The notes below the pieces were generated by a model. It had not been told where the DNA came from, did not search any database, and saw nothing but the letters and a program-made list of their open reading frames with translations. From Mucilaginibacter auburnensis (lineage in GTDB: Bacteria > Bacteroidota > Bacteroidia > Sphingobacteriales > Sphingobacteriaceae), in the NCBI RefSeq assembly GCF_002797815.1, contig NZ_PGFJ01000002.1, forward strand, positions 682,001 through 746,000: a stretch of DNA of 64,000 nucleotides, given 5' to 3'. The position numbers and the translations under genes are program-made. Below, in pieces: positions 15,995 through 25,480 of the stretch (position 1 is the first letter of the stretch; every line of letters begins with the position of its first letter).

Positions 15995-18900
15995 TCATTT
16001 AATAATACTTACATATCCTGATGTGGTTTTGCGTCCGCTACCGGGATCAATAATATAATAGTAGGTTCCCATTGGCAAATTTCCGCCGCCGCGGGTACCA
16101 TCCCACGGTATGCCGTACCCTCTTGAGGAGAAAACCTTTTCCCCGCTGCGACTAAATATATCCACCTTTACATTCGGATACATATCTAAATATTTGATCT
16201 CCCACCTGTCGTTTATCCCATCATTGTTAGGCGTAAATGCATTAGGGATAAGCGGCGTTTTTAAAACTTTTACAAAAAAAGATTTCACGGCTGTACATCC
16301 TTTATCGGATGTTACTGTCAACGTGTAGGTTATGTCTTCTTTAGGACTGGCATATGGTTTGGCAATAGTAGCATCGCTCAGCGTTGCATCCGGCGACCAG
16401 CTATATTTCAAGGTACCAGAACTTATACTCACATTTGGCTTTAATAACAATGTTTGCCCTTCCAACATGCCGTATTGCTCGTCATCCTGAATTACCGGTA
16501 TTGGATTAACCACAATGTTAAAATTAGTTGTGTAAGTGCATGCGGTACCGTCAGCAGTGAAAACATACTTGATATTAAACGTACCGGTGCCAGATAACGA
16601 CGGATCAAACTTGCCGGCAGATGTTATTCCGGTGCCGGTAAACGTACCCGAGCCCTGGTATATACCCTTATCCTCATGTATCGTAATATCTCCATTGTCG
16701 CTACAAAGTACAATATCGCTTGTTATAGGGGCGTTATTATAAACCAACGTTATCGTGGGGTTTGCATTGATGACAATGTTATCATCAAAAACATTTGTAC
16801 ATGATTGGCTATCGCCCGAGTAAGCAATCAATTTAACATGGAAGGTTTTACTGGCCGGCGTATTGAATAAGCCATAACTATGGTTATACAAACCATCGGC
16901 ATGCATTGCACTTGAATTGAAGGTTTCAGATATCTCCGGATGGTTATCGTAATCAAAATACCAGGTAAGTTTAGTAATGTTTCCAAAACTCGGGGCAGAA
17001 AGATCTTTAAAAACAATATCACTTCCACTACAATTATTCAACACCTCAAATTTAGCTTTTGGTGTAGCGCCATTTACAGTAAACTGTTTCTGTATAACGG
17101 TTTTACAATTGTATTTTGATGTAACAGTCAGGGTCACTGTATAAATTCCGGACGCGCTGTATTTGTGCTGGGCATTTTTCAAATTAGAAGTATTATTTGC
17201 CGCAGATGAATTACTATCACCAAAATTCCACGCATAAGTAAACTCGGCCTCTGTGTGGTCGGCAATAGTACTCAGGTCATTAAACTTAGCCACATCATCA
17301 AGGCAGGCATCGGGCAGGGTAAAATCAACAACCGGCAACGGATGTATAGTGATGAGTTTTTGATAAGTGGCGGTGCATCCTTTATCAGTGGTAATTAAAA
17401 GCTTTACATTATAATCTTTAGCAATGGTAAAAGTATGCCCGAATGTTGCTGCAGTTGCATACTCTTCAACGGGCGTACCATCGTTAAAATCCCACTTCCA
17501 GCTAACAATGTTGCCATCAGCAGATACTGATGTACTGGTAAATGAAACACTATTACCAACACAATCAAACCCCGTAGCATTAAATGAAGCCACCGGAAGT
17601 TTACTGATGTGCACAGTGCGTGTTGAAGTAACAGAACTGCAGCCATTGTTATCAACTACTATCAATGTAATCGTGTAATCGCCCGGAGCGGTATAGGTGT
17701 GCTTGGGGTTTTGTTCTGTTGATGTGGTGTTGTCTCCAAAATTCCACAACCATGATTTAGCATACGAGCCATCCGCTAATACCGACGCGTCTTTAAACTG
17801 CACAATATCGCCCAAACAATTATTTACCGGAGCGTCAATGGCGCTAACAGGCTTAGCTGTACTTTCAAAAAAGAATTGTACTTCCTGGTCAGATCCGCAA
17901 TCGTCTGCTACCGGGTTAAATACTGTTGCCGTAGCTACATAATTGCCTTGGGGGTAAATAACGCTGCCCGGGTACTCGTAATTATAAAGGGTTTTACCGG
18001 CTACCGTTGAAGTTGATTTAGCTATGGGGTTAGTTTGTAACATGGCCGGGCTGCCATTGTCCAGGTCCCAGCTTATGCGTGTAGTTTGATAGGGCAACGT
18101 TAACTGCAACTTATAAGCCGAACCGCTGCATGCCGCGGTTAATGTTTTAGTATCATTAGCTACATCTGTAAAAACAAGATGCGTGTTCAGGTCAACCTGA
18201 TTGGTTCCTGCCGCGTAACCGTATGACTCGGTACTGCCAAAACCATAAGCTATTGCATTAAATGGCTTATCTGCTTTTAGTGTGTGTGTGCCCGAGGTAA
18301 CAGAACCACCTCTGTTTGCCGACGGGCCCGATGATACTGAAATTTGTGCATAAGAATATTCGGGGCGGCCGGGAACAGTAATGAATGACGTATAAGGCGC
18401 GCCATCCAACGTAAACGAGTTTACGGCGCTGGTGGGTATAACTACGTTGATATAGCTGGATATGATATTGTAATACCCGGTTGAGTAAAGTGTAACCTTG
18501 TCCAGGCCTTGCTCAATGGGACTGAGGTAGATCATCTCTGGGTCTCCAACATCTCCCTGAACCCTGGTGCAATTAGGGCCCTGTCCCTGTGTAACTGCAT
18601 ATTGAACTACCTGTACAGGTTTATCTGCCGATACAAAATTTGTAGTGGTGGATGAAAACTCGTAATATAAGTTATTAGTAAATTGGTTTGCCGGTATCAC
18701 TGCGCCGTTAAGCGTTACCTGCGTTGCAGGATCGCTTAGTATTATACGGTAAACATCATATGGGCGCGACTTTAAAGGTGCAGTGACATAATTTTTCCCC
18801 CAGGTAGTTGTAGCGTAAACCTGTTGAAATAAATTATCAGACGTAAGCTGTGCAGGCGCAGAACAGCCGATGCCTATTTTACTGCTGCCCGAAAATACAG

Positions 18901-19600
18901 CTATACGTTTACAACTTCCGGCAGCACTACTTACAGACTTTATACGGGTGCCGGTAAGATCAGTATTTGATAGTGCCTGATATACTTCCCCCTTTTTCAG
19001 ATTAACGGTAAAGGTTACTCCTTTTGGCTCGCCGTTCAAAAGTTGCTCTGACGGGGTTATTTCAACGGAAGTGTTATCTTCTGTGGCTATTATAGCCATT
19101 GTGGAGTAAGCGGCCCCCTCTTGTACTTCGGCATTTGATAACTGCTTGTAATTAATAGACATGTAGTCTTTGCCTAACGCACTCACCGGTAAAAGCAACG
19201 TTGCGCCTGATACTGACGAAGCGTAAATGTGCCCATATACAGCAATTGGCTTTAATGATTTGATATGAATACCTTTTAAAAACTGACCCTGGCTACCCAC
19301 AAACGCACCCGCCGGAATATTAACCATTGTTACAGCGTTGGCGGTTACAGAGAAATTTTCGGTGAATGACCCGTCTGCAACATCAACCGTTCCGGTAGTT
19401 GATAAGTCTGACGTTATGTACAGTATCATACTACTTGGACCCATATTGCCTCCGCCACCTGATGGCGGACGGATATGATCCATATACAGTGTCCAAAACT
19501 CTGTTCCTTTATTGCTTGTGCCCTGCGCAAGCCCATCTCCCCAACAAAACAGCAACAACGCTACGATGCAGGTACAATATACCGTCCTGAAGTTTATCAA
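15995..19600 (-). CDS. Giant T9SS type B adhesin: IgGFc-binding-like N-domain, PKD repeats, gliding-type C-terminus
   Basis: 1201 residues. A signal peptide (ending CWGDGLAQ) is followed by GTEFWTLYMDHIRPP and a region to about 470 that resembles the IgGFc-binding protein N-terminal domain. Then come several PKD domains, recognisable by WLWNFGDNTTSTEQNPKHTY, WKWDFNDGTP and YAWNFGDSNSS. The C-terminus has PNAFTPNNDGINDRWEIKYL and ends TSGYVSIIK, the CHU_C/gliding-motility sorting domain recognised by the type IX system. It is probably a surface-exposed adhesin. The start is TTG at 19600: no ATG lies between the upstream in-frame stop and the signal peptide. A PorP/SprF gene follows. Confidence 0.88.
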   Translation of the reverse strand: MINFRTVYCTCIVALLLFCWGDGLAQGTSNKGTEFWTLYMDHIRPPSGGGGNMGPSSMILYITSDLSTTGTVDVADGSFTENFSVTANAVTMVNIPAGAFVGSQGQFLKGIHIKSLKPIAVYGHIYASSVSGATLLLPVSALGKDYMSINYKQLSNAEVQEGAAYSTMAIIATEDNTSVEITPSEQLLNGEPKGVTFTVNLKKGEVYQALSNTDLTGTRIKSVSSAAGSCKRIAVFSGSSKIGIGCSAPAQLTSDNLFQQVYATTTWGKNYVTAPLKSRPYDVYRIILSDPATQVTLNGAVIPANQFTNNLYYEFSSTTTNFVSADKPVQVVQYAVTQGQGPNCTRVQGDVGDPEMIYLSPIEQGLDKVTLYSTGYYNIISSYINVVIPTSAVNSFTLDGAPYTSFITVPGRPEYSYAQISVSSGPSANRGGSVTSGTHTLKADKPFNAIAYGFGSTESYGYAAGTNQVDLNTHLVFTDVANDTKTLTAACSGSAYKLQLTLPYQTTRISWDLDNGSPAMLQTNPIAKSTSTVAGKTLYNYEYPGSVIYPQGNYVATATVFNPVADDCGSDQEVQFFFESTAKPVSAIDAPVNNCLGDIVQFKDASVLADGSYAKSWLWNFGDNTTSTEQNPKHTYTAPGDYTITLIVVDNNGCSSVTSTRTVHISKLPVASFNATGFDCVGNSVSFTSTSVSADGNIVSWKWDFNDGTPVEEYATAATFGHTFTIAKDYNVKLLITTDKGCTATYQKLITIHPLPVVDFTLPDACLDDVAKFNDLSTIADHTEAEFTYAWNFGDSNSSAANNTSNLKNAQHKYSASGIYTVTLTVTSKYNCKTVIQKQFTVNGATPKAKFEVLNNCSGSDIVFKDLSAPSFGNITKLTWYFDYDNHPEISETFNSSAMHADGLYNHSYGLFNTPASKTFHVKLIAYSGDSQSCTNVFDDNIVINANPTITLVYNNAPITSDIVLCSDNGDITIHEDKGIYQGSGTFTGTGITSAGKFDPSLSGTGTFNIKYVFTADGTACTYTTNFNIVVNPIPVIQDDEQYGMLEGQTLLLKPNVSISSGTLKYSWSPDATLSDATIAKPYASPKEDITYTLTVTSDKGCTAVKSFFVKVLKTPLIPNAFTPNNDGINDRWEIKYLDMYPNVKVDIFSRSGEKVFSSRGYGIPWDGTRGGGNLPMGTYYYIIDPGSGRKTTSGYVSIIK

Positions 19601-19675
19601 GTACTTAAAATAATTTAGGGGACTTGTAAAAAGTCAGCTAAATATACATACTTAAAAAACACAATAACAATACTG

Positions 19676-20122
19676 TTACAATAACTTTTTTAGAGATTCA
19701 ATTTCGGCAAGGGCTAACTTGAGTTTTGCGGTAAGGTCTTTATTTTCGCGGCGCAGCCTGTATATCTCCATGGCGTTACTGATGTACATTTTCAGCTCAT
19801 CATTTTGCCATGGCTTAACTATATATTTATAAACCTGCCCACGATTAATGGCATCCATTACAGCATTAATATCTGCAAAGCCGGTCAGTAATATCCTGAT
19901 GGTATCAGGATAAACGTTAAGTATTGATTCCAGGAATTCAATACCTGTCATAACCGGCATCCGGTGGTCAGTTATTATAACACCAATTTCATTTGCGTCT
20001 AATATCTTTCTTCCCTCTTTTGCTGATATTGCTGTAAAAACTTCAAAATCGCGTCTGAAAGATGCTTTAAAACTATTTAAGTTATTAATCTCGTCGTCAA
20101 TATATAAAACTCCAACTGCCAT
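19676..20122 (-). CDS. Single-domain response regulator with C-terminal coiled coil
   Basis: 148 residues. The receiver domain has all key residues: acidic pair Asp9/Asp10 (VLYIDDE), phosphoacceptor Asp52 (IITDHRMP), Thr80 (LLTGFAD) and Lys103 (YIVKPW). The DHRMP...LTGFAD...KPW form is the one usually fused to HD-GYP or other outputs. Here the output is missing, and a Leu-rich coiled coil (about 118-148, REN KDLTAKLKLALAEI) ends the protein. It probably acts by protein contact. The gene is 75 bases upstream of the T9SS adhesin in the same direction; no cognate kinase is adjacent. Confidence 0.88.
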   Translation of the reverse strand: MAVGVLYIDDEINNLNSFKASFRRDFEVFTAISAKEGRKILDANEIGVIITDHRMPVMTGIEFLESILNVYPDTIRILLTGFADINAVMDAINRGQVYKYIVKPWQNDELKMYISNAMEIYRLRRENKDLTAKLKLALAEIESLKKLL

Positions 20123-20269
20123 AATTATTTACCAAGCACGGGTAATTATACATCATTAAAATTAATAGAAAGCACGACTAAGCGTTTTTTGTACACATTC
20201 TGCACCAAAAGTCAGTATTTAAGATTATTTATGCTAAATGCTGCAAATCAGCACTAACTAATTAATGAG

Positions 20270-22051
20270 TTAACTAACGCGTTTGTTATTTAGCAACAAT
20301 CCCATTGCATCATCAAACGAGCCTGCCCGCACAACCTCTCCTCCGTTCACAAAAAATATCTCGTCGGCATTTTCTATGGTATTTAAACGGTGCGCTATAA
20401 TAACCCGTGTGGTATGTTGCGGAAGGTTATTTAATATTTCGCTTAGCAGTTTTTCGGTGATAGTATCAATATTGGCAGTCGCCTCGTCCAGGATCAACAG
20501 ATCGGGATTGCGTAAAACCGCCCGCATAAAAGCTATCAATTGCTTTTGCCCCAGACTAATGCTATTGCCGGCAGATAATACCTGGGTTTCTAAACCTGCA
20601 TCAAACATTGCTAACAGTTTGCCTAATCCTGCATTCTTAATGGCTTCCTCTAATTGCACATCTGTGTATCCGGCATACGCTTCATTTCCGTATAGAATAT
20701 TCTCGCGCACAGTTCCGGTGAACAGAAAAGGCTCCTGCAAAATAAACCCTATTTTTTTTGAGCGATCGGTAGGTTGGTAACTGCGTATATCTTTACCATT
20801 TAACAAAACATTACCGCTTGTTGGGTCATATAACCGGGCTATTAACGATGCTGTTGTTGTTTTGCCGCCGCCGGTAGGTCCAACCAAAGCGTAAGTTTTG
20901 CCGCGCTCCATTTTAAAATTGATGTTGTGCAGTATTTCGTTATCGCCATAGGCAAAATGCACATTTTTAAAATCAAGTAACGCAGTTGAATTATTCACGC
21001 TGTTATCAGTTACCGTAGCGAGGTCTGTTTCCATATCTAATATTTGCGATATTCGGTCCCACCCTGCCATAGCTACCTGGAAATTGGCCCATAGCGTAGC
21101 CAGCTGACGCAACGGATTATAAAAGTTGGTGGTGTACGAAAAATAACTTATCAGCAAGCCAACCGTGAACTCGCCCTCGCTTATCAGGTAAATACCATAG
21201 GTTAACACCGCAAGCTGCGCGAAACTGGCAAACAGCGTATAAACCGGCATAAATATATTATTGGCTAAGCCAGCACCAATAGCCGTTTTATAATTCTGCT
21301 GATTGGCAACATCAAATCGCTTTCTAAAGTAGTCGCGACGGTTAAACGCGATGATGACTTTAAAATTGTTCAGGCTTTCCTGTATTTCGGCACTCATGCC
21401 CCCCACACTTTTCAGGTTGCGGGCATTGGTACGCTTTACCCATGGCGACACAACAGTGGTGAACAGCAATATCAATAACCCCGGAGCCAGTGCAGCAGCG
21501 CCTAATTTTAAATTAATAGCCAACAAAAATATGCCCGCACCCACCATGGTGGCAATGCTACCAATAAACTGCATTAACGACTGCGAAAAGAACTGATTGA
21601 TCTTATCGGTATCATTGTTTACACGTGAGATCAGATCGCCGGCTTTGTTTTGGTTGAAGAAAGCCACCGGCAACTGCTGTAACTTATTAAAGATGGCGTT
21701 TCGCAATGTAAACAACATGCGCTGCCCTACCCCGCCCATTAAACGTGTTTGCAAATAGCTGCTCACCAACGTAATCAGGTAAATGCCTAATAGCATGGCG
21801 CAGTTCATTAATACACCATGATACCGTTCTGCGGAGCTTATGTGTTCGTCAGCCTTAACCACATAGTTATCTAATGTATGGCCAATAATGTAAGGACCTA
21901 ACAGGTTCAGCCCGGAGTTGACCAGAATAGCGCAAAGCGCGAACAAAAGATTTTTCCTCTCGTGTGCTATCAATTGCAGCAGCTTTTTTAAGCCGCTGTA
22001 TATAGATGTTTTTTGCTGAGCGCCGGCAAGTTGATTAAGATCGTAGTTCAT
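20270..22051 (-). CDS. ABC exporter half-transporter with intact Walker B (partner A)
   Basis: 593 residues: six-helix exporter membrane domain (about 30-320) fused to one ATPase domain (about 355-590). Walker A is GPTGGGKTT and Walker B is LLILDEATANID with the catalytic Glu; the switch His is present in VIIAHRLNTI. The signature is ISLGQKQ rather than LSGGQ. The partner gene has the complementary defects, so the two likely form a heterodimer with one working ATP site, like BmrC/BmrD or TM287/TM288. The first codons overlap the partner's end by 17 bases, indicating translational coupling. The substrate (drug or lipid) is not predictable. Confidence 0.88.
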   Translation of the reverse strand: MNYDLNQLAGAQQKTSIYSGLKKLLQLIAHERKNLLFALCAILVNSGLNLLGPYIIGHTLDNYVVKADEHISSAERYHGVLMNCAMLLGIYLITLVSSYLQTRLMGGVGQRMLFTLRNAIFNKLQQLPVAFFNQNKAGDLISRVNNDTDKINQFFSQSLMQFIGSIATMVGAGIFLLAINLKLGAAALAPGLLILLFTTVVSPWVKRTNARNLKSVGGMSAEIQESLNNFKVIIAFNRRDYFRKRFDVANQQNYKTAIGAGLANNIFMPVYTLFASFAQLAVLTYGIYLISEGEFTVGLLISYFSYTTNFYNPLRQLATLWANFQVAMAGWDRISQILDMETDLATVTDNSVNNSTALLDFKNVHFAYGDNEILHNINFKMERGKTYALVGPTGGGKTTTASLIARLYDPTSGNVLLNGKDIRSYQPTDRSKKIGFILQEPFLFTGTVRENILYGNEAYAGYTDVQLEEAIKNAGLGKLLAMFDAGLETQVLSAGNSISLGQKQLIAFMRAVLRNPDLLILDEATANIDTITEKLLSEILNNLPQHTTRVIIAHRLNTIENADEIFFVNGGEVVRAGSFDDAMGLLLNNKRVS

Positions 22052-23780
22052 AGTTGCTGGTGCTTTGTTGTGAATTAAATATCTGTACGTACTCAGGGCT
22101 GCTGCTCATCAACTCAGCGTGTGTACCCTCTGCTACCATCTCGCCATCCATCAATACGATGATCTTATCATAATGCTCAATGGCCGCTATTTTTTGGGTA
22201 ACTGATATAAGCGTAGTGCCCGGATAATTGAGCTGTACATTAGCCAGTATTTTCTGCTCGGTAGCGGTATCAACACGCGCTGTAAAATCATCCAGCAATA
22301 AAACCTTTGGATTAACAGCCAGTGCCCTTGCCAACATTATACGCTGCTTTTGTCCGCCAGACAGGCTCGAGCCACGCTCGGAAACAACAGTATTTAACTT
22401 ATCAGGCAGGGTGTTTATAAAGTCGGCCAGTTCTGCGGTCTCAATAGCTTTTTGCAGCGATTCATCAGTAACCGTATCGCTAAAAGCGATATTCTCGCGC
22501 ACGCTCATATTGAATATAATGCTATCCTGAAATACAAATCCAACCTGACGGTGGAAGGACTTGCTATTGTAAGTTTCGATGCTTTTCATATCAAATTCAA
22601 CGGTACCTTCGGTAGCCGGTATTAGTCCGGTAAGCAGGTAAAGCAATTGCGTTTTGCCCGCTGCTGTAGGGCCAATAATGGCTATTTTGGCACCGGCCTT
22701 AATATCAAGAGATATATTTTTCAATGCTGGTTTCTCCCCGTAGATCACGCTTACATTATTTAGTGCAACGTTGCCTTGCAACTGTGCGGTATCCACTCCT
22801 TTCTCTTCGGTATCAGGCGCGTTTAACACAGCGCTAAGCCTTTGGAAAGATTCTGTTGCCTGGGCAATGATATTGCTCATAAAACCTATCACCAAAATGG
22901 GGAAAATGAGCATAATAAGGTAGCTGTTAAAGGCTGAGAAATCGCCCAGCGTCATGGTGCCGTTGATAACATAATGCCCTCCCAAGGCCAATATAATCAA
23001 CATACTCATGTTGGCGGTGAACGTAATTACAGGCACCAGCCCTGCAAAAAGTTTAAGGATGCTCAGACCAAAATCGCGCGCCTTGCTGTTGGCTTCCAGA
23101 AACTTCATCGTCTCGAGGTTTTGCGAATTAATCACCCTGATGAGTGCTGCGCCCAGGATACTTTCGTTAATGATCTTATTCAGCCAGTCAATCACCTCGC
23201 GGCTTTGTTTGAACAGTACCTTTACCTTTTTCAGCACATAAAAAAAGGTGCCGCCAATGATTGGGATAATGGCTATTACGGTGAGCCCCAGTTGCCAGTT
23301 AATACTTAACAGCAATGCACTCGCACCGAAAATGATCACCAACGACGATACAATTGATACAATAGCCTGCGATACAAACAGCTTGATAGAATCTGCATCA
23401 GCAGTGAGGTTGGTAAGCAGCTTTGACGGGTTGGCCTGCTCAATAAAGGCGTGGCTCTGGCGGGAGATCTTATCGGCCAGGCGTGTGCGCAAATCGCGGG
23501 CTACACGTTCTGAGGCGTATGTTTGTATCACACTTTGCAGGTATCCGAATATAAACACCAGCACAACTGCTATGCTGAACTCGGTAAGCACCGAATTTAA
23601 ATCAAATGTTTTATGGGTGTAGGCATCTATGCCATTGGCAATTATGCGGGGCAGCAGCAGGTTAATGCCGTTGCTGAGCAACCCCAGTACAATAAGCAAT
23701 ATTACCAAACCGCGATACGGTTTAAGCAAACTACCAATACCTGGTGGCTTGGGCGCGTTAGATGGGGGTATGTTAGGCAT
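22035..23780 (-). CDS. ABC exporter half-transporter with degenerate ATP site (partner B)
   Basis: 581 residues: membrane domain (about 20-315) plus ATPase domain. Walker A is GPTAAGKTQ, and the signature is canonical (SLSGGQKQR). Walker B reads LLLDDFTARVD, with Asp where the catalytic Glu should be, and the switch His is replaced by Gln (SVTQKIA). These losses are typical of the degenerate-site subunit of heterodimeric type IV exporters. It is the first gene of the pair; a TATTTTTG box lies 20 bases upstream of its ATG. Confidence 0.88.
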   Translation of the reverse strand: MPNIPPSNAPKPPGIGSLLKPYRGLVILLIVLGLLSNGINLLLPRIIANGIDAYTHKTFDLNSVLTEFSIAVVLVFIFGYLQSVIQTYASERVARDLRTRLADKISRQSHAFIEQANPSKLLTNLTADADSIKLFVSQAIVSIVSSLVIIFGASALLLSINWQLGLTVIAIIPIIGGTFFYVLKKVKVLFKQSREVIDWLNKIINESILGAALIRVINSQNLETMKFLEANSKARDFGLSILKLFAGLVPVITFTANMSMLIILALGGHYVINGTMTLGDFSAFNSYLIMLIFPILVIGFMSNIIAQATESFQRLSAVLNAPDTEEKGVDTAQLQGNVALNNVSVIYGEKPALKNISLDIKAGAKIAIIGPTAAGKTQLLYLLTGLIPATEGTVEFDMKSIETYNSKSFHRQVGFVFQDSIIFNMSVRENIAFSDTVTDESLQKAIETAELADFINTLPDKLNTVVSERGSSLSGGQKQRIMLARALAVNPKVLLLDDFTARVDTATEQKILANVQLNYPGTTLISVTQKIAAIEHYDKIIVLMDGEMVAEGTHAELMSSSPEYVQIFNSQQSTSNYELRS

Positions 23781-23800
23781 GGTGGTTTTTAATGAGCGGT

Positions 23801-23808
23801 CAAAAATA
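23801..23808 (-). promoter_or_regulatory. -7 box (TATTTTTG) for the ABC exporter pair
   Basis: The minus strand reads TATTTTTG, an exact TAnnTTTG match, ending 20 bases upstream of the ATG at 23780. No clear -33 TTTG is seen at the usual spacing. Confidence 0.4.
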
Positions 23809-23912
23809 CTAAAGCTTACTCTTACAGACGACTATCCTGCCAAAACATTTTAAATAGCCTTTAGATACATTCTGAATTACACAAAACACCAATAACCATA
23901 AGGGCCGCACGC

Positions 23913-23920
23913 TATCTTTG
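23913..23920 (+). promoter_or_regulatory. -7 box (TATCTTTG) for the CDGSH protein
   Basis: TATCTTTG matches TAnnTTTG exactly and ends 22 bases before the ATG at 23943. The -33 element is not clear. Confidence 0.45.
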
Positions 23921-23942
23921 GCGCTCATATTAAAACTAAAAC

Positions 23943-24164
23943 ATGGCAACTAAACTAACCATTAACAATAACGGATCAGTAAAAATTGACGGCGATTTTG
24001 AAATTGTAGACATGCAGGGCAATGCATACGGTTTGCAGGGCCGTACGGTGGTATCTATCTGCCGTTGTGGCCTTTCAGCCAACAAACCATTTTGCGATGG
24101 CTCACACAAAGGGCACTTTGAGCATAACGCTGTAGCTTTTGATCTGCCACCGCGTAAGGTATAA
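23943..24164 (+). CDS. CDGSH iron-sulfur domain protein
   Basis: 73 residues. The [2Fe-2S] cluster motif is complete: CRCGLSANKPFCDGSHKGHF, with three Cys and one His ligand in the order C-x-C-x8-C-x3-H. The N-terminal half is beta-rich (NNNGSVKIDGDFEIVD), as in single-domain bacterial CDGSH proteins related to mitoNEET. Such proteins carry a labile, redox-active cluster and are linked to redox sensing or cluster transfer. It is monocistronic, with a TATCTTTG box upstream and a strong terminator after it. Confidence 0.93.
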   Translation: MATKLTINNNGSVKIDGDFEIVDMQGNAYGLQGRTVVSICRCGLSANKPFCDGSHKGHFEHNAVAFDLPPRKV

Positions 24165-24178
24165 TTCCATCTCACAAC

Positions 24179-24217
24179 AAATAGCCCCGCATCGTACTTA
24201 CGACTGCGGGGCTATTT
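24179..24217. terminator. Bidirectional terminator between the CDGSH gene and an aldo/keto reductase
   Basis: Bases 24179-24191 (aaatagccccgca) are the exact reverse complement of 24205-24217: a 13-bp GC-rich stem with a 13-base loop and A/T-rich flanks. It serves the plus-strand CDGSH gene and the convergent minus-strand gene ending at 24235. Confidence 0.85.
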
Positions 24218-24234
24218 CAATTTTAATTGATCTG

Positions 24235-25269
24235 TTATTTGTACAAGTTAGGTATTGGGTTAAGTTTGGTGTTTTGACGCTGATGCCAGTACGGATAAAC
24301 AGGGTCTCTGTTACTTGCGGCATCCAATTTTTTAAGCTGGTCAACTGTCAGGTTCCATCCTACCGCCCCTAAGTTTTGTTTTAACTGCTCCTCGTTACGG
24401 GCTCCTATTATCAGGTTTACTACGGTTGGCCTTTGCAGCAGCCAGTTCAAGGCTACTTGCGAAATACTTTTACCTGTTTCCTCTGCCACTTCATCCAGTG
24501 CATCAACAATAGTATACAAATGCTCAAAATCAGTAGCCGGGCCGTGACCGCCACCCTGTGTGATACGATTATCGGCAGGCAATTCTACACCGCGGCGATA
24601 TTTGCCGGTTAACCTGCCTGATGATAACGGGCTCCAAACAATAGTGCTTACCTTTTGGTCAACGCCCAGCGGCATCAGTTCCCATTCAAACTCACGGTCA
24701 AGCAGCGAATAATAAGCCTGATGCGCCACATAACGCGCCCAGCCATAACGCTCAGAAACCGACAGCGATTTCATTAAATGCCAGCCCGAAAAGTTAGAGC
24801 AGGCAATGTAACGTATTTTACCAGCCGTGATGAGGTCTTGCAGGGCGTGTAGGGTTTCTTCAACCGGCGTATTACCGTCAAAGCCGTGCATATGGTAAAC
24901 ATCAATATGATCAACCCCCAGGCGTTTTAAACTGGCTTCGCACTCTCTAATTAGGTTATAGCGCGATGAACCTACATCATTTGGATTGTCGCTCATGGGG
25001 AAGGTAGCTTTGGTTGATATCAACACCTTATCATGCAGCCCTTTAATGGCCTGTCCCAGTATTTCTTCGGATAATCCCCGAGAGTAAACATTGGCTGTAT
25101 CAAACAGGGTTACCCCGGCATCCAGGCACAGGTTAACCATTCGCGTCGCCTCGGTAACATCCGTACTGCCCCAGGCTTTAAAAAATTCATTACCGCCGCC
25201 AAAGGTTGCTGTGCCAAAGCTCAGCACCGGCACAAAAAACCCTGATGCACCTAATTGTCTGTATTCCAT
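24235..25269 (-). CDS. Aldo/keto reductase (YhdN/L-glyceraldehyde reductase-like)
   Basis: 344 residues. The tetrad is visible in LFDTANVYSRG (Asp, Tyr), ISTKATF (Lys) and DVYHMHGFD (His). The cofactor end motif is VNLIIGARNEEQLKQNL. It differs clearly from the reductase at 13248-14231 (longer, with the WSPLSSGRLTGKYRRG loop), so the two are not a recent duplication. It is probably an NADPH-dependent reductase of aldehydes or sugars. It is a single gene. Confidence 0.88.
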   Translation of the reverse strand: MEYRQLGASGFFVPVLSFGTATFGGGNEFFKAWGSTDVTEATRMVNLCLDAGVTLFDTANVYSRGLSEEILGQAIKGLHDKVLISTKATFPMSDNPNDVGSSRYNLIRECEASLKRLGVDHIDVYHMHGFDGNTPVEETLHALQDLITAGKIRYIACSNFSGWHLMKSLSVSERYGWARYVAHQAYYSLLDREFEWELMPLGVDQKVSTIVWSPLSSGRLTGKYRRGVELPADNRITQGGGHGPATDFEHLYTIVDALDEVAEETGKSISQVALNWLLQRPTVVNLIIGARNEEQLKQNLGAVGWNLTVDQLKKLDAASNRDPVYPYWHQRQNTKLNPIPNLYK

Positions 25270-25343
25270 AGTATGTTGTTGTTAATGTTGTAACGTAAAG
25301 TTAGCAGCCTTAGGCATCGAGTGGTTTCATGGATTTGTAAATT

Positions 25344-25390
25344 TGTTGTATTGTGTGAACTAAGATTAGCAGGACTTTTACGATGGTAGG
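25344..25390. repeat. Partial 'tgtgtgaactaagatt' repeat
   Basis: The segment ttgtgtgaactaagattagc followed by aggacttttacgatggtaggatt resembles the left half of the elements at 7121-7197 and 25865-25965. The complementary right half is not evident. Confidence 0.4.
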
Positions 25391-25445
25391 ATTATACACA
25401 CGACTCCCTCCCACAAACGGTAGATGTTGCAAGCTCGCATTATAA

Positions 25446-25470
25446 AAAAAGGCCGGTTTTCCGGCCTTTT
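25446..25470. terminator. Terminator after the Lys-rich small protein
   Basis: Stem aaaggccgg/ccggccttt with a TTTT loop, flanked by A-run and T-run, 10 bases downstream of the stop of the gene at 25481-25594. Confidence 0.75.
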
Positions 25471-25480
25471 ACATTTGATT

